In this document: positions 16,146 through 29,450 of the stretch, in pieces
Numbering within the stretch: position 1 is the first letter of the stretch
How the letters are laid out: each line of letters starts with the position of its first letter
The notes under the pieces: generated by a model
Told to the model about the DNA's origin: nothing
Databases searched by the model: none
Seen by the model: only the letters and a program-made list of their open reading frames with translations
Translations under genes and position numbers: made by a program
Origin: Gulosibacter massiliensis
Lineage (GTDB): Bacteria > Actinomycetota > Actinomycetes > Actinomycetales > Microbacteriaceae
DNA: 37,649 bases
NCBI GenBank assembly: GCA_945949175.1
Contig: CAMFDU010000012.1
Location: 1-37,649, forward strand
Direction of reading: 5' to 3'

Positions 16146-17426
16146 TCAGAAGTAACGGGTCAACACATAGGGCAAAGCCATTGCTATCGGCACGGCAGTA
16201 ACGGGGAGTCCGAAACGGAAGAACTGCCAGAACGAAATGTGTATACCACGGGCTTGTGCGAGCCCGATTGCCACGACATTCGCGCTTGCGCCAATTATCG
16301 TGAGGTTTCCACCAAAGTCTGCGCCAAAGGCGAGTGCCCACCACAATCCGTCATTTCCCGATGGTGGCAAAACCTCGACTAGGTGTTGCACCACGGGAAT
16401 CATGCTCGCGACGTAAGGAATGTTGTCGACAACACCGGATACGAGCGCCGATACGACCACCAACGCGCCCGCCGCCAATCGCGAGTCATCTCCGACGAAT
16501 TCGGCCAATGACTCAGACAAGGCGTCTAACGCTCCGACGTTGACCAGCGCACCAACCATGATGAACAGCCCCGCGAAAAAAACAAGCGTTCCCCATTCGA
16601 CGTCCATCGCAAAATCGGCTGGCTTTAATCCGCTGATTAGAACCAAAAGGCCGGCCCCCATCATGGCGATTAATGAAGGTTCAAGATGCACGACTGAGTG
16701 CAGGACAAATCCCACGACCACGATGGTCAACACACTCACGCTCTTGACGAGGAGTGTGCGGTCGGTGATGAACTTCGCCGGATTGAGTTTGAGGACTGCG
16801 CTACGATCTGAGGCTGTATTGGTCAGTTGTGTGCGGAAAAAGAACAACAACATGGGAATCACAACCACAAGGACCGCGGCCGAAAGAGGTGCCATGTGGA
16901 CAAGAAATTCGTTGAAGTCGAGTCCAGCTTTCGACGCGATGATGATGTTGGGCGGGTCCCCGATCAGTGTTGCCGCGCCTCCAATATTGCTGACAAAGAC
17001 CTCTCCAAGAATGAACGGGACAGGATTGACGCGCAATTTGTCCGCGATGAGGAACGTCATCGGCACGGCCAACAGAATCGTGGTGACATTGTCGAGAATC
17101 GCACTGGCCGACGCCACCAACACAAGAATGTAAACGAACGTGGTTCTCGGGTTTCCCTTCGCCCAGTGGATCGATTTGACCGCGAGAAATTCAAATAGTC
17201 CTGTCTTGTGAATCACGCTGACGATAATCATCATCCCCAGAAGGAGAAAAATGACGTTCCAATCGATTCCCGTCTCGTGGCTGTAGAAAGCACTCGACGA
17301 GTCGGTTGCGCCCAGAAGAATCATCGCGGCGGCTCCTGCCGAAACTACGGCGACCCGATTGAACTTTTCTGACGCAATCAGTGCATAAGCGACGATGAAA
17401 ACTACAGTGGCGGCAATAGTGAGCAT
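16146..17426 (-). CDS. ArsB/NhaD (SLC13-like, ion transporter superfamily) permease
   Basis: Polytopic; SASAILDNVTTILLAVPMTF, NIGGAATLIGDPPNIIIAS, VVDNIPYVASMIPVV, GADFGGNLTIIGASANVVA. Confidence 0.88.
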   Translation of the reverse strand: MLTIAATVVFIVAYALIASEKFNRVAVVSAGAAAMILLGATDSSSAFYSHETGIDWNVIFLLLGMMIIVSVIHKTGLFEFLAVKSIHWAKGNPRTTFVYILVLVASASAILDNVTTILLAVPMTFLIADKLRVNPVPFILGEVFVSNIGGAATLIGDPPNIIIASKAGLDFNEFLVHMAPLSAAVLVVVIPMLLFFFRTQLTNTASDRSAVLKLNPAKFITDRTLLVKSVSVLTIVVVGFVLHSVVHLEPSLIAMMGAGLLVLISGLKPADFAMDVEWGTLVFFAGLFIMVGALVNVGALDALSESLAEFVGDDSRLAAGALVVVSALVSGVVDNIPYVASMIPVVQHLVEVLPPSGNDGLWWALAFGADFGGNLTIIGASANVVAIGLAQARGIHISFWQFFRFGLPVTAVPIAMALPYVLTRYF

Positions 17427-17518
17427 AAGAAATCCCTACGGTCGAACGAGCGCTGACCAGTCTTCCCAGCTTTCCTTCCCCAGTATATCGGCCGTTCGCC
17501 TTACGCTCGGTGTGGCTG

Positions 17519-18187
17519 TCAAAGCCCCACAAACAGCTGAGCGGCGAAATGGACGTCAAGGGTGACTGACCCCGCCGGCCCGCCGACCAGATAACTCGAG
17601 TCTGAGCGTGTGATTGTCACGACCGCACCGGGCGTGATTCCCGCAGCATAGAAATCAGTCAACAAACCGTCGTCCGCTTGGATTCCTTCCCCCAGCGATC
17701 GAACAGTTCCGGATATTGAGGAATCACAATCGGTAGCGGGGACGCCCGGGATGAAACTTACCCCTTTTCGTCCGATGTGCCCCAGGCCCGGTATGGGGTT
17801 CCCATAGGGATCGGTGTCTAGGTTCGTGAGGAGCGCTGCGAGTTTTTCTTCGGCCGCATCGCCGAGAACGTGTTCCCATCGACAGGCCTCCTCGTGACAA
17901 TCCGCCCAATCAAGCCCCAGAACGTCGAAGAGGAACCGCTCGGCGATACGGTGCTTTCGCATTACCGCAACGGCGATGTGCCGGCCCTCGTCGGTGAGTT
18001 CCACAATTCGTTCGTCCCCGAGACGCAGCAGCCCATCCCGTTCAAGTCGAGACACCGTTTGTGACACGGATGGCATCGCCTGTTCTAGGCGCTCGGCGAG
18101 ACGCGCGCGAAGTGCGGGTTGGCGTTGTTCTTCCAGTTCGAAGACGACTTTGAGATACATCTCGGTAGTGTCAATCAATTCGGACAT
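17519..18187 (-). CDS. DtxR-family (IdeR/MntR) metal-dependent regulator
   Basis: ELIDTTEMYLKVVFELEE, MPSVSQTVSRLERDGLL, VMRKHRIAERFLFDVLGLDWADCHEEACRWEHVL, DPYGNPIPG. Confidence 0.92.
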   Translation of the reverse strand: MSELIDTTEMYLKVVFELEEQRQPALRARLAERLEQAMPSVSQTVSRLERDGLLRLGDERIVELTDEGRHIAVAVMRKHRIAERFLFDVLGLDWADCHEEACRWEHVLGDAAEEKLAALLTNLDTDPYGNPIPGLGHIGRKGVSFIPGVPATDCDSSISGTVRSLGEGIQADDGLLTDFYAAGITPGAVVTITRSDSSYLVGGPAGSVTLDVHFAAQLFVGL

Positions 18188-18234
18188 ATCCACCCCCCCT
18201 GGTCAAAAATACCGCTCGCTGTGGATAATTTACG

Positions 18235-18248
18235 ACACGAGTTCGTGT
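18235..18248. promoter_or_regulatory. Inverted repeat ACACGA-GT-TCGTGT in dtxR/Fn3-protein divergent region
   Basis: 6-bp perfect arms, 2-bp spacer. Confidence 0.35.
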
Positions 18249-18268
18249 GGAGTGGTGAGTTATCTCCC

Positions 18269-20536
18269 ATGACACAATCACCCACCCGTCGTTTCCTCAA
18301 CGCAATCGGCAATATCGTCCTGATCACCGCCACGTCGCTCAGCGCACCGTTCTGGCCAACACAACCCGCGAGCGCAACAATCGCGTCACCAGGCAGCCTC
18401 TCGTCTACGAGCGCACCTGCTGGAATCATCATCAACTCTCCGTGGGTGGTCGACGCCTCGGGAACAGAATGGGCCTACGGCACAACGAGTGCATCCATGG
18501 GAACACTGATCTCGAGAAATCCAGTGACCGGCGGGTTCACGTCGCGGGCTATTGCCGCTGGAAACGAAGGTTCAGTATCCGGACTCTACTCACCACTAAC
18601 GAACATGGCGATTTTTAGTACCCGCCGCACGGGATTGGGAAACCAAATCACCACCTTCGACCTAACAACAGGGACTCGAATCGCCACCCGATCATTGGCG
18701 ACCAACGAAAACCTCATCCGCGCGTTAGCGTTCAACTCCGACGCAGACTCCTACATCATTGGCACCAACCAAAGTCCGGCAAAGGTCATGAAGTTCGGAA
18801 CCAGCACCGGGAACCTGGAATACAGTTCCACGCTGGCAACCGGGCTCAACGAGATCACTGCGTTTATTCCCAACGGCACCGAGTTGCTCGCGGCGGTCAA
18901 CACAAATCCAATCAAATTGGTTCCGTTCACGCGGAACCGACTGGTCGTTGGAGCGGCAATTTCACTTCCCGCGGGGACACCAACCCTGCTCGACCCGATT
19001 GTGGTAGGAACCACCGCCTACATGGGCACCGACGCAACGCCTGGTCGAATCACAGCAATAGATATCGCGACCAAAACAGTGATTGGATCGACGACCTTGA
19101 ACGCAGGAGAAGTTGGGGCGCGCAATCTTGTGGTTGACGGCTCAACCGGAACCTTGTACGCGACGACCAATAGCGCGGAGGGTCCGCGGATTGCATCGTT
19201 TCGACTGACTGATTTAGCTCGACTAGGAACTGCGCAACTCAGAGCGGGATTTTCGGCCACGTCACTGTGGTTGTCGCAAGGGACGCTCACCACCGGCTTC
19301 GAGGAAACCCGAGGTGTCGAGACCTTCACCGTCGCACCCGAACCGAACGCGCCTGTCATCAGGGAAGTTCAGGAATCGGACTCATCACTGATTGTCTCTT
19401 GGAATTCCGGTGGGTCGGTCGAACCAATTCTCGAATACACGGCAACCGCTGTCGCCGGGTCCTCCTCGAGCTCGTGTTCATCGAACGGGACTGCATGCAC
19501 AATTCAGGGCTTGAACAACGGAACCACCTACTCGGTCTCGGTCGTGGCACGTTCCGCCGCCGGAATCAGTCAGGCAACACTGGCCTCTGGTATGCCGCGC
19601 ACCGTTCCGGACGCACCCACGACACCTCTCGTGACTCGGGGAAACACCAACGTAACCGTAACCTGGACACCTCGAGGCGACGGTGGTGTGCCGATCACGG
19701 GTTACCGAGCAACGGCGTCACCCAGTGGCCAAATGTGCGAGTCCATCACCCAAACCTGCACCATTTCCGGATTACCGAATGGGGTCGCGCAAACAATTCA
19801 CGTTGTCGCGCACAATTCAGTAGGAACATCACTGCCTTCAGCACCGAGCGCTTCCGTGACCCCCGCAACAGTCCCTGATTCACCGTCATCGCTGAGCGCC
19901 ACCGCGAGCGCCGACAGGGCAGAGCTCGAATGGTCTGCGTCGCCAGACGACGGCGGAGACCCGATTACCGGATATCGCGTTCGCATCTGGATGGAGACTC
20001 TCGTCGTTGCCGAGTTTGATACGTCCGTGACGAAGGCTTCCGTGCCTGGACTGACCAACGGGGTGGACTATCGCGTTACCGTCACAGCGGTCAACACCAT
20101 CGGTGAAAGCGTTGCGCGGGAATCCGCATTTGTGATTCCAATTTCACCTCCCGTCGTCGACCCACCGATCGTCGACCCACCGATCGTCGACCCGCCGATT
20201 GTTGACCCGCCAATTGTGGATCCTCCCGTCGTAGACCCTCCACCTGGTTTCCTTACCCCTAGCGCGCCAACCGACATCGCCGTAGTCAGCACAGCGCGAA
20301 AATTCGTGACGGTGGGATGGCGAATTGAGAATTCCGTTCGAGCACCCGTCATCGATTTCATTGTTCACCTGAGTCGACACAAAAACCGAGGGTTCACCGT
20401 GTGGCCTGACGCCCTATCGGCTAACCCGAGGGTCGAGTTGCAAAAACCCCGTCGTGGCGCACTGTATGTCCGTGTGATCGCAGTCACTAGTTCGGGTGAA
20501 TCCGTCCCGTCAGAAGTGAAACGGGTCACCCGCTGA
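18269..20536 (+). CDS. Secreted fibronectin type III repeat protein with N-terminal signal peptide and beta-propeller-like region
   Basis: MTQSPTRRFLNAIGNIVLITATSLSAPFWPTQPASA signal peptide; repeated Fn3 modules (VPDAPTTPLVTRGNTNVTVTWTPRGDGGVPITGYRATASP; VPDSPSSLSATASADRAELEWSASPDDGGDPITGYRV); start chosen at 18269, not 18119. Confidence 0.85.
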   Translation: MTQSPTRRFLNAIGNIVLITATSLSAPFWPTQPASATIASPGSLSSTSAPAGIIINSPWVVDASGTEWAYGTTSASMGTLISRNPVTGGFTSRAIAAGNEGSVSGLYSPLTNMAIFSTRRTGLGNQITTFDLTTGTRIATRSLATNENLIRALAFNSDADSYIIGTNQSPAKVMKFGTSTGNLEYSSTLATGLNEITAFIPNGTELLAAVNTNPIKLVPFTRNRLVVGAAISLPAGTPTLLDPIVVGTTAYMGTDATPGRITAIDIATKTVIGSTTLNAGEVGARNLVVDGSTGTLYATTNSAEGPRIASFRLTDLARLGTAQLRAGFSATSLWLSQGTLTTGFEETRGVETFTVAPEPNAPVIREVQESDSSLIVSWNSGGSVEPILEYTATAVAGSSSSSCSSNGTACTIQGLNNGTTYSVSVVARSAAGISQATLASGMPRTVPDAPTTPLVTRGNTNVTVTWTPRGDGGVPITGYRATASPSGQMCESITQTCTISGLPNGVAQTIHVVAHNSVGTSLPSAPSASVTPATVPDSPSSLSATASADRAELEWSASPDDGGDPITGYRVRIWMETLVVAEFDTSVTKASVPGLTNGVDYRVTVTAVNTIGESVARESAFVIPISPPVVDPPIVDPPIVDPPIVDPPIVDPPVVDPPPGFLTPSAPTDIAVVSTARKFVTVGWRIENSVRAPVIDFIVHLSRHKNRGFTVWPDALSANPRVELQKPRRGALYVRVIAVTSSGESVPSEVKRVTR
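20147..20236 (+). repeat. Six tandem 15-bp units encoding PP(I/V)VD linker
   Basis: CCT CCC GTC GTC GAC / CCA CCG ATC GTC GAC ... translates PPVVD-PPIVDx4-PPVVD. Confidence 0.9.
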
Positions 20537-20541
20537 CCGAC

Positions 20542-22011
20542 TCAGCGAATGCCGAGGATTGCGGCCGTGCGCTTGAGTGACGCGCGTGCGGCAGCTGAAT
20601 CGGTTGCCAGCGCTGTTCCATACGACGGAACGAGATTTGCGATTTTTGCGCCCCACACCGACTCTTTCGAGGGGAAACAGGTTGCGAGGACGTCAAGCAT
20701 CGCAGCCACCGCCGTGGACGCTCCGGGGGAAGCGCCCAGCAGGCCGGCGATTGATCCGTCAGCGTGAGAAATCACTTCAGTGCCGAACTTGAGGACACCG
20801 CCCTTCTTGGCGTCCTTGGCGATCACTTGCACGCGCTGCCCCGCGGAATATCCATACCAGTCAGCGGCGTTAGCCTCGGGAAAATACTCGCGTAGCGCCG
20901 CCATGCGCTTAGCACGTCCTGCAAAAACCTCAGTCGCGAGGTACTTGATGAGTCCCAGATTGGTGACCGCGACCGCAAGCATCGGGATGATGTTCCCGAA
21001 ACGAATTGATCGGGGAAGGTCCCACCACGATCCGTCTTTGAGGAACTTGGGCGTGAAACCCGCATACGGGCCAAAGAGCAGGCTGGACTTGCCGTTGACG
21101 ACACGAGTGTCGAGGTGTGGAACCGACATTGGCGGGGCCCCAACAGCCGCCTTTCCGTAAACCTTCGCGTTGTGACGGGCGACGACGTCGGGATTGTCGC
21201 ATCGATAAAACTGTCCTGAAACCGGGAATCCGGCGTAACCGCTGACTTCAGGGATACCCGCGCGTTGCAACAGGTTGAGGGCATGGCCACCCGCACCGAC
21301 GAAGACAAACTTTGCGACCACAGTTGACGGAGTGCGGCCGATTTCGTTGCGCACCACGACGTTCCACAGACCGTCCTTGCGACGTCGAATTGATCGAACC
21401 GAATGATTGATATGAACCTCAGTCTTGGGCCCCACAATCGAGTTGACCAGTATTTTAGTCAGCGCGCCAAAGTCAATGTCGGTGCCGTTCTGAAAACGGG
21501 TCGCCGCCACCGGCTCGGACTTCGGTCGACCGGGCATGACGAGCGGTGCCCACTGGTGAATGACCTTTGGGTCATCCGTGAATTCTGCGCCGGGGAAAAG
21601 AGGATGTTTCTTCAATGCCTCGTAACGATTCTTGAGATACGCAACATTGTCAGCGCCCCACACAAACGACATGTGTGGAACGGGGACGAGAAACGATGAC
21701 GGGTCGGGGATGGTTCCGTCGTTAACCAAGGCGGACCAATATTCTCGAGACAGTTGGAATTCTTCGTTCACCTTGATTGCGCTGGCGGTCGAGACACTGC
21801 CGTCTGGCTGTTCGGGGGTGTAATTCAATTCGCACAAGGCCGAATGTCCTGTACCAGCGTTGTTCCAGGGGTTCGTCGATTCAGGAGCGAGTCCAGGCCC
21901 GCGCTCGAACAATGAAATCGTCCAGTTGGGCTCGAGTCTCCGAAGAAGTGAACCGAGAGTGGCGCTCATGATGCCCCCACCCACGAGGACGACGTCAACA
22001 ATCTTGGTCAC
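20542..22011 (-). CDS. mqo: Malate:quinone oxidoreductase
   Basis: DVVLVGGGIMSATLGSLLRRLEPNWTISLFERGPGLAPESTNPWNNAGTGHSALCELNYTP; full-length Mqo family signature. Confidence 0.96.
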   Translation of the reverse strand: MTKIVDVVLVGGGIMSATLGSLLRRLEPNWTISLFERGPGLAPESTNPWNNAGTGHSALCELNYTPEQPDGSVSTASAIKVNEEFQLSREYWSALVNDGTIPDPSSFLVPVPHMSFVWGADNVAYLKNRYEALKKHPLFPGAEFTDDPKVIHQWAPLVMPGRPKSEPVAATRFQNGTDIDFGALTKILVNSIVGPKTEVHINHSVRSIRRRKDGLWNVVVRNEIGRTPSTVVAKFVFVGAGGHALNLLQRAGIPEVSGYAGFPVSGQFYRCDNPDVVARHNAKVYGKAAVGAPPMSVPHLDTRVVNGKSSLLFGPYAGFTPKFLKDGSWWDLPRSIRFGNIIPMLAVAVTNLGLIKYLATEVFAGRAKRMAALREYFPEANAADWYGYSAGQRVQVIAKDAKKGGVLKFGTEVISHADGSIAGLLGASPGASTAVAAMLDVLATCFPSKESVWGAKIANLVPSYGTALATDSAAARASLKRTAAILGIR

Positions 22012-22045
22012 CCAACCATTCTATCCGCGCCATTAGGCTGAATTT
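22012..22045. promoter_or_regulatory. 34-bp divergent intergenic region with two overlapping leaderless-type promoters
   Basis: mqo: TAGAAT (minus, 22018-22023) then 6 nt then GTG; tauE: TAGGCT (plus, 22034-22039) then 6 nt then GTG. Confidence 0.55.
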
Positions 22046-25145
<3,100 letters not shown>

Positions 25146-25221
25146 GGGTTTTCTCTCGTTCGTGGTTCAGGCGAAGGCGGTCGCGTCGTTGCCCACCTAA
25201 TTGGGGAGATTCTATCGAAAT

Positions 25222-25824
25222 TTAGGGCTGCGTGATTCGAGTGCGGCCCTCGAAGGCACGACCTAGCGTAATCTCATCGGCGTACTCAAGGTCGCCGCCG
25301 ACAGGCAATCCGCTCGCAAGTCGCGACACGATCATTCCCAGTGGTCCGATAAGTCGTGACAGATATGTCGCGGTCGCTTCGCCTTCGACGTTCGGGTCGG
25401 TTGCGAGGATGATTTCGGTGATAGAGGTGTCGCGGAGCCGTTCCAACAGCGGTGCGATACGCAATTGGTCTGGGCCAATTCCGTCAATGGGGCTGATTGC
25501 TCCGCCCAGCACATGGTAAACACCCGTGAATTCGCGGGTCCGCTCGATCGCAACGACGTCCTTGGCTTCTTCAACAACACAAATCTGGTCACGACGGCGG
25601 CGCGGGTCACGGCAAATCGCGCATTCGGCATCTTGAGATACGTTCCCGCAGGTCACACAGAATTTAACGCTAGCCCTCACGGTTCGAAGTAGTTCCGCAA
25701 GACGGGCCGGATCAAACGATTCCGTTTGGATGATGTGGAACGCAATGCGTTGTGCCGATTTCGGCCCGATACCGGGAAGGCGACCAAATTCGTCAATCAG
25801 TTCTTGAAGTATGCCCTCGTACAT
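25222..25824 (-). CDS. recR: Recombination mediator RecR
   Basis: [24 protein letters not shown]4 zinc motif [16 protein letters not shown], Toprim [16 protein letters not shown]. Confidence 0.97.
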   Translation of the reverse strand: MYEGILQELIDEFGRLPGIGPKSAQRIAFHIIQTESFDPARLAELLRTVRASVKFCVTCGNVSQDAECAICRDPRRRRDQICVVEEAKDVVAIERTREFTGVYHVLGGAISPIDGIGPDQLRIAPLLERLRDTSITEIILATDPNVEGEATATYLSRLIGPLGMIVSRLASGLPVGGDLEYADEITLGRAFEGRTRITQP

Positions 25825-25826
25825 CT

Positions 25827-27701
25827 TTAGTTGTTACCCTCACGCGGTGTCGGGTCGATGTCAAATATCGCGGGGGTGTCATCGGCCGGTACGGAGCGTG
25901 CGTTCGGTGTTCCCGCATCATCAATGTTGGCAATCAGCGTGGCTCCGAGCATCTCGCGAATCACGGATTCGCCCCGGCGTTCTGCCGATTCGGGTGCATC
26001 CGATTCGACGGCGACATGCTCGGTTTCGCTGGGCGCGGACGCCGCGAGTTTGGGCGATTCGACGGGCTCCATCTTGGTCGTCGGCGCGTCATCGTCTGGG
26101 GCTTCAGCATCAGTGGCCGGCGTGTCAACCATTACGGGTGTGACAGTTTTTGCCGGCGCTGTCGAACTCAAACCGACTGTGATTCCGAGACGCGGCACGA
26201 ATCGGAGGCGCACTCCGAGCGCACCCTGAATCGCCTCGCGAAGATCTTCAAAGACGGCATTACCGCTCGTCGGGTTCTCTTTGAAACGATCAACCCACAT
26301 CTGTTCCGAGAATTCGAGGGTGAGTACATCCCCCTCGAGAAGCGCGGCGCGGGCCGAGTTCACGACAACCCACGAGCCCTTCGACGACTCGAGTTCTTCA
26401 AGAATCGCCGGCCACACGTCGAGGAGTTCCGCGAGCGTCCCGGGCTCGACGGTTGAAGCTACTGGCGCTGTGACGTTAACGGGGGTGGAAACTGATGCAA
26501 CCGGCTTTAAAACATCGGGTTCGGCAACAATTGCTGCAGGAACAGCAGGAGTCACGGGAGCCGCGTCGGTCACAGGTGCTGATTGAGAGTTGTTTTGGTC
26601 GGGAAGTTCGGTTAATAGTCGGGCGACCATCAGCTCAAGATGAATTCTGGGAGGGGTCGTTCCTGTCATTCCCGACAACGCTGCGTTGACGATGTCGGCA
26701 GCACGTGACAGTGCAGCAGAGCCATACAGCGCGGCGAGCCCGTTCATGCGAGTGATTTCATCCGCCGGGATTCCTCGCAGGACCGCCGCGGCCCCGTCGC
26801 CTGTTGCGTTGATGATGATCAGGTCGCGCAGGCGTTCAAGTACATCCTCGACAAAGCGCCTCGGATCGTTCCCCGTCTGCACAACACGGTCGATTGCCCC
26901 AAAGGCGTGAGCCGCTTCGCCACGCCCAATCGCTTCAATGCTCTCGTCGAGAAGTTCGCTCGGCGTGTAACCGAGCAAGTTGTTCGTGCGTACACGGTTG
27001 ACGGTGTTGTCGTCCGAACCCGCGATGATCTGGTCGAGTAAAGACAAGGTGTCGCGGACCGAGCCACCGCCCGCACGAATGACCAACGGCAGAACGCCGT
27101 CTTCGATCGTGACCTTTTCCTGGACGCAGAGTTCCGTCACGTAATCGAGCATGACCGCGGGAGGGACGAGGCGGAAGGGGTAATGATGGGTTCTCGACCG
27201 AATTGTTCCGATGACCTTCTCGGGCTCTGTCGTCGCAAAGATGAACTTGACGTGCTCGGGCGGCTCTTCGACGATTTTGAGGAGAGCGTTGAATCCTTGT
27301 TGGGTCACCATGTGTGCTTCGTCGAGGATGAAAATTTTGTATCGGTCTCGGGCCGGTGCAAAGCCTGCGCGTTCTCGCAGTTCTCGCGCATCATCGACGC
27401 CGTTGTGGCTCGCCGCATCAATCTCGACAACGTCGAGCGAACCAGATCCGTCACGGGACAATTCGACGCAACTGTCACACTTTCCGCAGGGCGTATCGGT
27501 CGGGCCTTCAGCGCAATTGAGGCACCGGGCAAGAATTCGGGCGGACGTGGTCTTGCCACAACCGCGCGGACCAGAGAACAAGTAAGCGTGATTGACACGG
27601 TTTTGACGAAGAGCGGCGCGCAGCGGATCGGTCACCTGAGATTGCCCGATGAGTTCATCGAATGATTCGGGTCGGTACCGACGATAAAGAGCGACTGCCA
27701 C
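25827..27701 (-). CDS. dnaX: DNA polymerase III subunit gamma/tau
   Basis: [42 protein letters not shown], zinc motif, [39 protein letters not shown]. Confidence 0.97.
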   Translation of the reverse strand: MAVALYRRYRPESFDELIGQSQVTDPLRAALRQNRVNHAYLFSGPRGCGKTTSARILARCLNCAEGPTDTPCGKCDSCVELSRDGSGSLDVVEIDAASHNGVDDARELRERAGFAPARDRYKIFILDEAHMVTQQGFNALLKIVEEPPEHVKFIFATTEPEKVIGTIRSRTHHYPFRLVPPAVMLDYVTELCVQEKVTIEDGVLPLVIRAGGGSVRDTLSLLDQIIAGSDDNTVNRVRTNNLLGYTPSELLDESIEAIGRGEAAHAFGAIDRVVQTGNDPRRFVEDVLERLRDLIIINATGDGAAAVLRGIPADEITRMNGLAALYGSAALSRAADIVNAALSGMTGTTPPRIHLELMVARLLTELPDQNNSQSAPVTDAAPVTPAVPAAIVAEPDVLKPVASVSTPVNVTAPVASTVEPGTLAELLDVWPAILEELESSKGSWVVVNSARAALLEGDVLTLEFSEQMWVDRFKENPTSGNAVFEDLREAIQGALGVRLRFVPRLGITVGLSSTAPAKTVTPVMVDTPATDAEAPDDDAPTTKMEPVESPKLAASAPSETEHVAVESDAPESAERRGESVIREMLGATLIANIDDAGTPNARSVPADDTPAIFDIDPTPREGNN

Positions 27702-27775
27702 TCTATGAGATTACCCGCACCCTTCGACTTTCACGGGGCGGCGCGAACGCTGGGCTGTTAGGAAACGATATGAAA

Positions 27776-27866
27776 AGACCCCTCACGCACCCGCCAGAGC
27801 CGGGTTACCCTTGCTTCGTTTCCGACCTGGGGGAGTTGGCCTGGGTGGCGCCACGCGAGGGGCTGG
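27776..27866 (-). ncRNA. ffs: Small SRP RNA (4.5S-type)
   Basis: Minus-strand GAACTCCCCCAGGTCGGAAACGAAGCAAGGGTAACCCGGCTC-like core: conserved SRP helix 8 CAGGTC-GGAA-GAAGCA; flanking AGCCCCTCGCG / TGCGTGAGGGGTC stem, then TTTT; location upstream of dnaX is typical. Confidence 0.88.
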
Positions 27867-27900
27867 CATCATTCTATGCCCCGAGGGCAATACTGGAACA

Positions 27901-28761
27901 GTGATAATCGAACCCCGGCTCGTCAAATTGACGACAAGAACCGAGGTGGACGTCCGACGGACAATCCCTCACGCGAAACTTCGGCGCATCGGTGCGTGGG
28001 TGTTCGTGGACCACTTCGGGCCGACAGAACAGGTCGACGGGATGACGGTCGCCGCCCATCCGCACACGGGACTCCAAACGGTGACGTGGTTGTTGGATGG
28101 ACTCATTGATCACCGCGACAGTCTTGGGACAGCCCAGAACGTCACGCCCGGCTCTCTCAATCTCATGACTGCTGGCTCAGGTGTTTCGCACAGCGAACGG
28201 AGCTTGCCAGGACCGGCCGCACTCCACGCTGTTCAACTGTGGATCGCGCTACCCGAAGCGGTGCGTTCAATGCGACCCACTTTCGAACACATCGAAGCAG
28301 TCCCCACCGCAGCATTCGGCGACCATGTCGCCCAGGTGTTTATTGGTCAATGGGGTACGGTCGCTTCGCCGGCAACTGTTTATAGTCCACTCGTTGGGGC
28401 CGAGGTGTCGGTTGGAACCAGTGGATCGATTCCGCTCAACCCCGCTTGGGAGTATGGGGTACTGAACATTAATGGTTCGATGTCGGCGAACGGTGACGAC
28501 GTTCCACCCAGTGCACTGTGGTTTTCACCGGTGGGCGCGACCGAGCTCGATCTCACCGGATCTGGGGTCGCAATTGTCATCGGCGGCGAACCGTTCCTCG
28601 AACAAATCGTGATGTGGTGGAACTTCATCGCCCGCAGTCACGAGGAAATCGAAGAAATGCGGATGGATTGGAACCTGCACACCTACCCGTCGATCGCAGA
28701 CAGAGTGGGCGGATGGATACCAGCGCCCGAAATGCCAAAGGTGACGCTGACAGCGCGTTAG
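27901..28761 (+). CDS. Pirin family protein
   Basis: RRTIPHAKLRRIGAWVFVDHFGP, VAAHPHTGLQTVTWLLDG, MTAGSGVSHSE; GTG 27901 chosen, because track start 27811 lies inside ffs. Confidence 0.92.
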   Translation: MIIEPRLVKLTTRTEVDVRRTIPHAKLRRIGAWVFVDHFGPTEQVDGMTVAAHPHTGLQTVTWLLDGLIDHRDSLGTAQNVTPGSLNLMTAGSGVSHSERSLPGPAALHAVQLWIALPEAVRSMRPTFEHIEAVPTAAFGDHVAQVFIGQWGTVASPATVYSPLVGAEVSVGTSGSIPLNPAWEYGVLNINGSMSANGDDVPPSALWFSPVGATELDLTGSGVAIVIGGEPFLEQIVMWWNFIARSHEEIEEMRMDWNLHTYPSIADRVGGWIPAPEMPKVTLTAR

Positions 28762-28771
28762 CGCATTGTCA

Positions 28772-29383
28772 TTAGGAGAAGAGTTTTCGAAGTGACGCCA
28801 TCACTTCGGCCAATGCCTCACTAATGTCGCCATCGGGTCCAGCGGCTTTGAGGTACTTCGTGATTTCGGTCCAAACCTGGGCCGCAAGCGCGCCGACAAA
28901 GCCTGCGAGTGCCGCACCACCCGGTTGCCCCTCGAGCCGTCGTGCCACCACCTGTTCCATTTCGCGAGCCCAATGGTCGCGGGAATACCGAACCGCACCG
29001 TCGGCCAATCGCGCCGCGTGAACCGTGGGTCCTGGATTGAATCGGTCTTCAAGTTCAATCTGCTTGTCATGACTGTGGTGCAGACAGTATTCCAGCGACT
29101 GGAACAGAGGCTCGTCCCCCGGGCGATCCATCAGCAATGCACCGAAATGTTCCATGTATTCATCCACGGCGGGATACAACAAAGCTTCCTTGGTTGGAAA
29201 GTAATTGAACAGCGTCCGACGCGAAATTCCGACAGCGAACGCCACATCCGCCATGGTCGTCGAGTCAAATCCGTTTCGTTCGAAGATCGACCAAGCGACA
29301 AGGATTATCTCGTCTGGCGTTGATTTTGGCTTGCGCCCCAGCACATGGCTGGCGCTAGTTCCTAACGCAGTCTCGACGCTCAT
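28772..29383 (-). CDS. TetR-family transcriptional regulator
   Basis: DEIILVAWSIFERNGFDSTTMADVAFAVGISRRTLFNYFPTKEALLY HTH. Confidence 0.93.
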   Translation of the reverse strand: MSVETALGTSASHVLGRKPKSTPDEIILVAWSIFERNGFDSTTMADVAFAVGISRRTLFNYFPTKEALLYPAVDEYMEHFGALLMDRPGDEPLFQSLEYCLHHSHDKQIELEDRFNPGPTVHAARLADGAVRYSRDHWAREMEQVVARRLEGQPGGAALAGFVGALAAQVWTEITKYLKAAGPDGDISEALAEVMASLRKLFS

Positions 29384-29402
29384 GGAAAGAGTCTAGCCCG
29401 AT

Positions 29403-29450
29403 TTGACAGATTTCTGCACTAGTGCAATAATTTATTCACTAGTGCAATAA
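29403..29450 (+). promoter_or_regulatory. MMPL promoter with tandem TetR-type operators: TTGACA (29403-29408), AATAAT (29426-29431), CACTAGTG at 29417 and 29437
   Basis: 17-bp -35/-10 spacing; 14-bp direct repeat CACTAGTGCAATAA with 20-bp period, first copy inside the 12-bp palindrome TGCACTAGTGCA. Confidence 0.75.

Noticed and set aside
18119-18268. N-terminal 50 residues of Fn3 protein in ORF track
   Set aside because: Would place residues before a clear signal peptide and overlap the dtxR coding region
27811-27900. N-terminal extension of pirin in ORF track
   Set aside because: Lies within the SRP RNA gene on the other strand and lacks pirin similarity; GTG 27901 is a better start
27767-27900. 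tRNA near dnaX
   Set aside because: No cloverleaf or TTCGAATC arm found; the structured region is explained by SRP RNA
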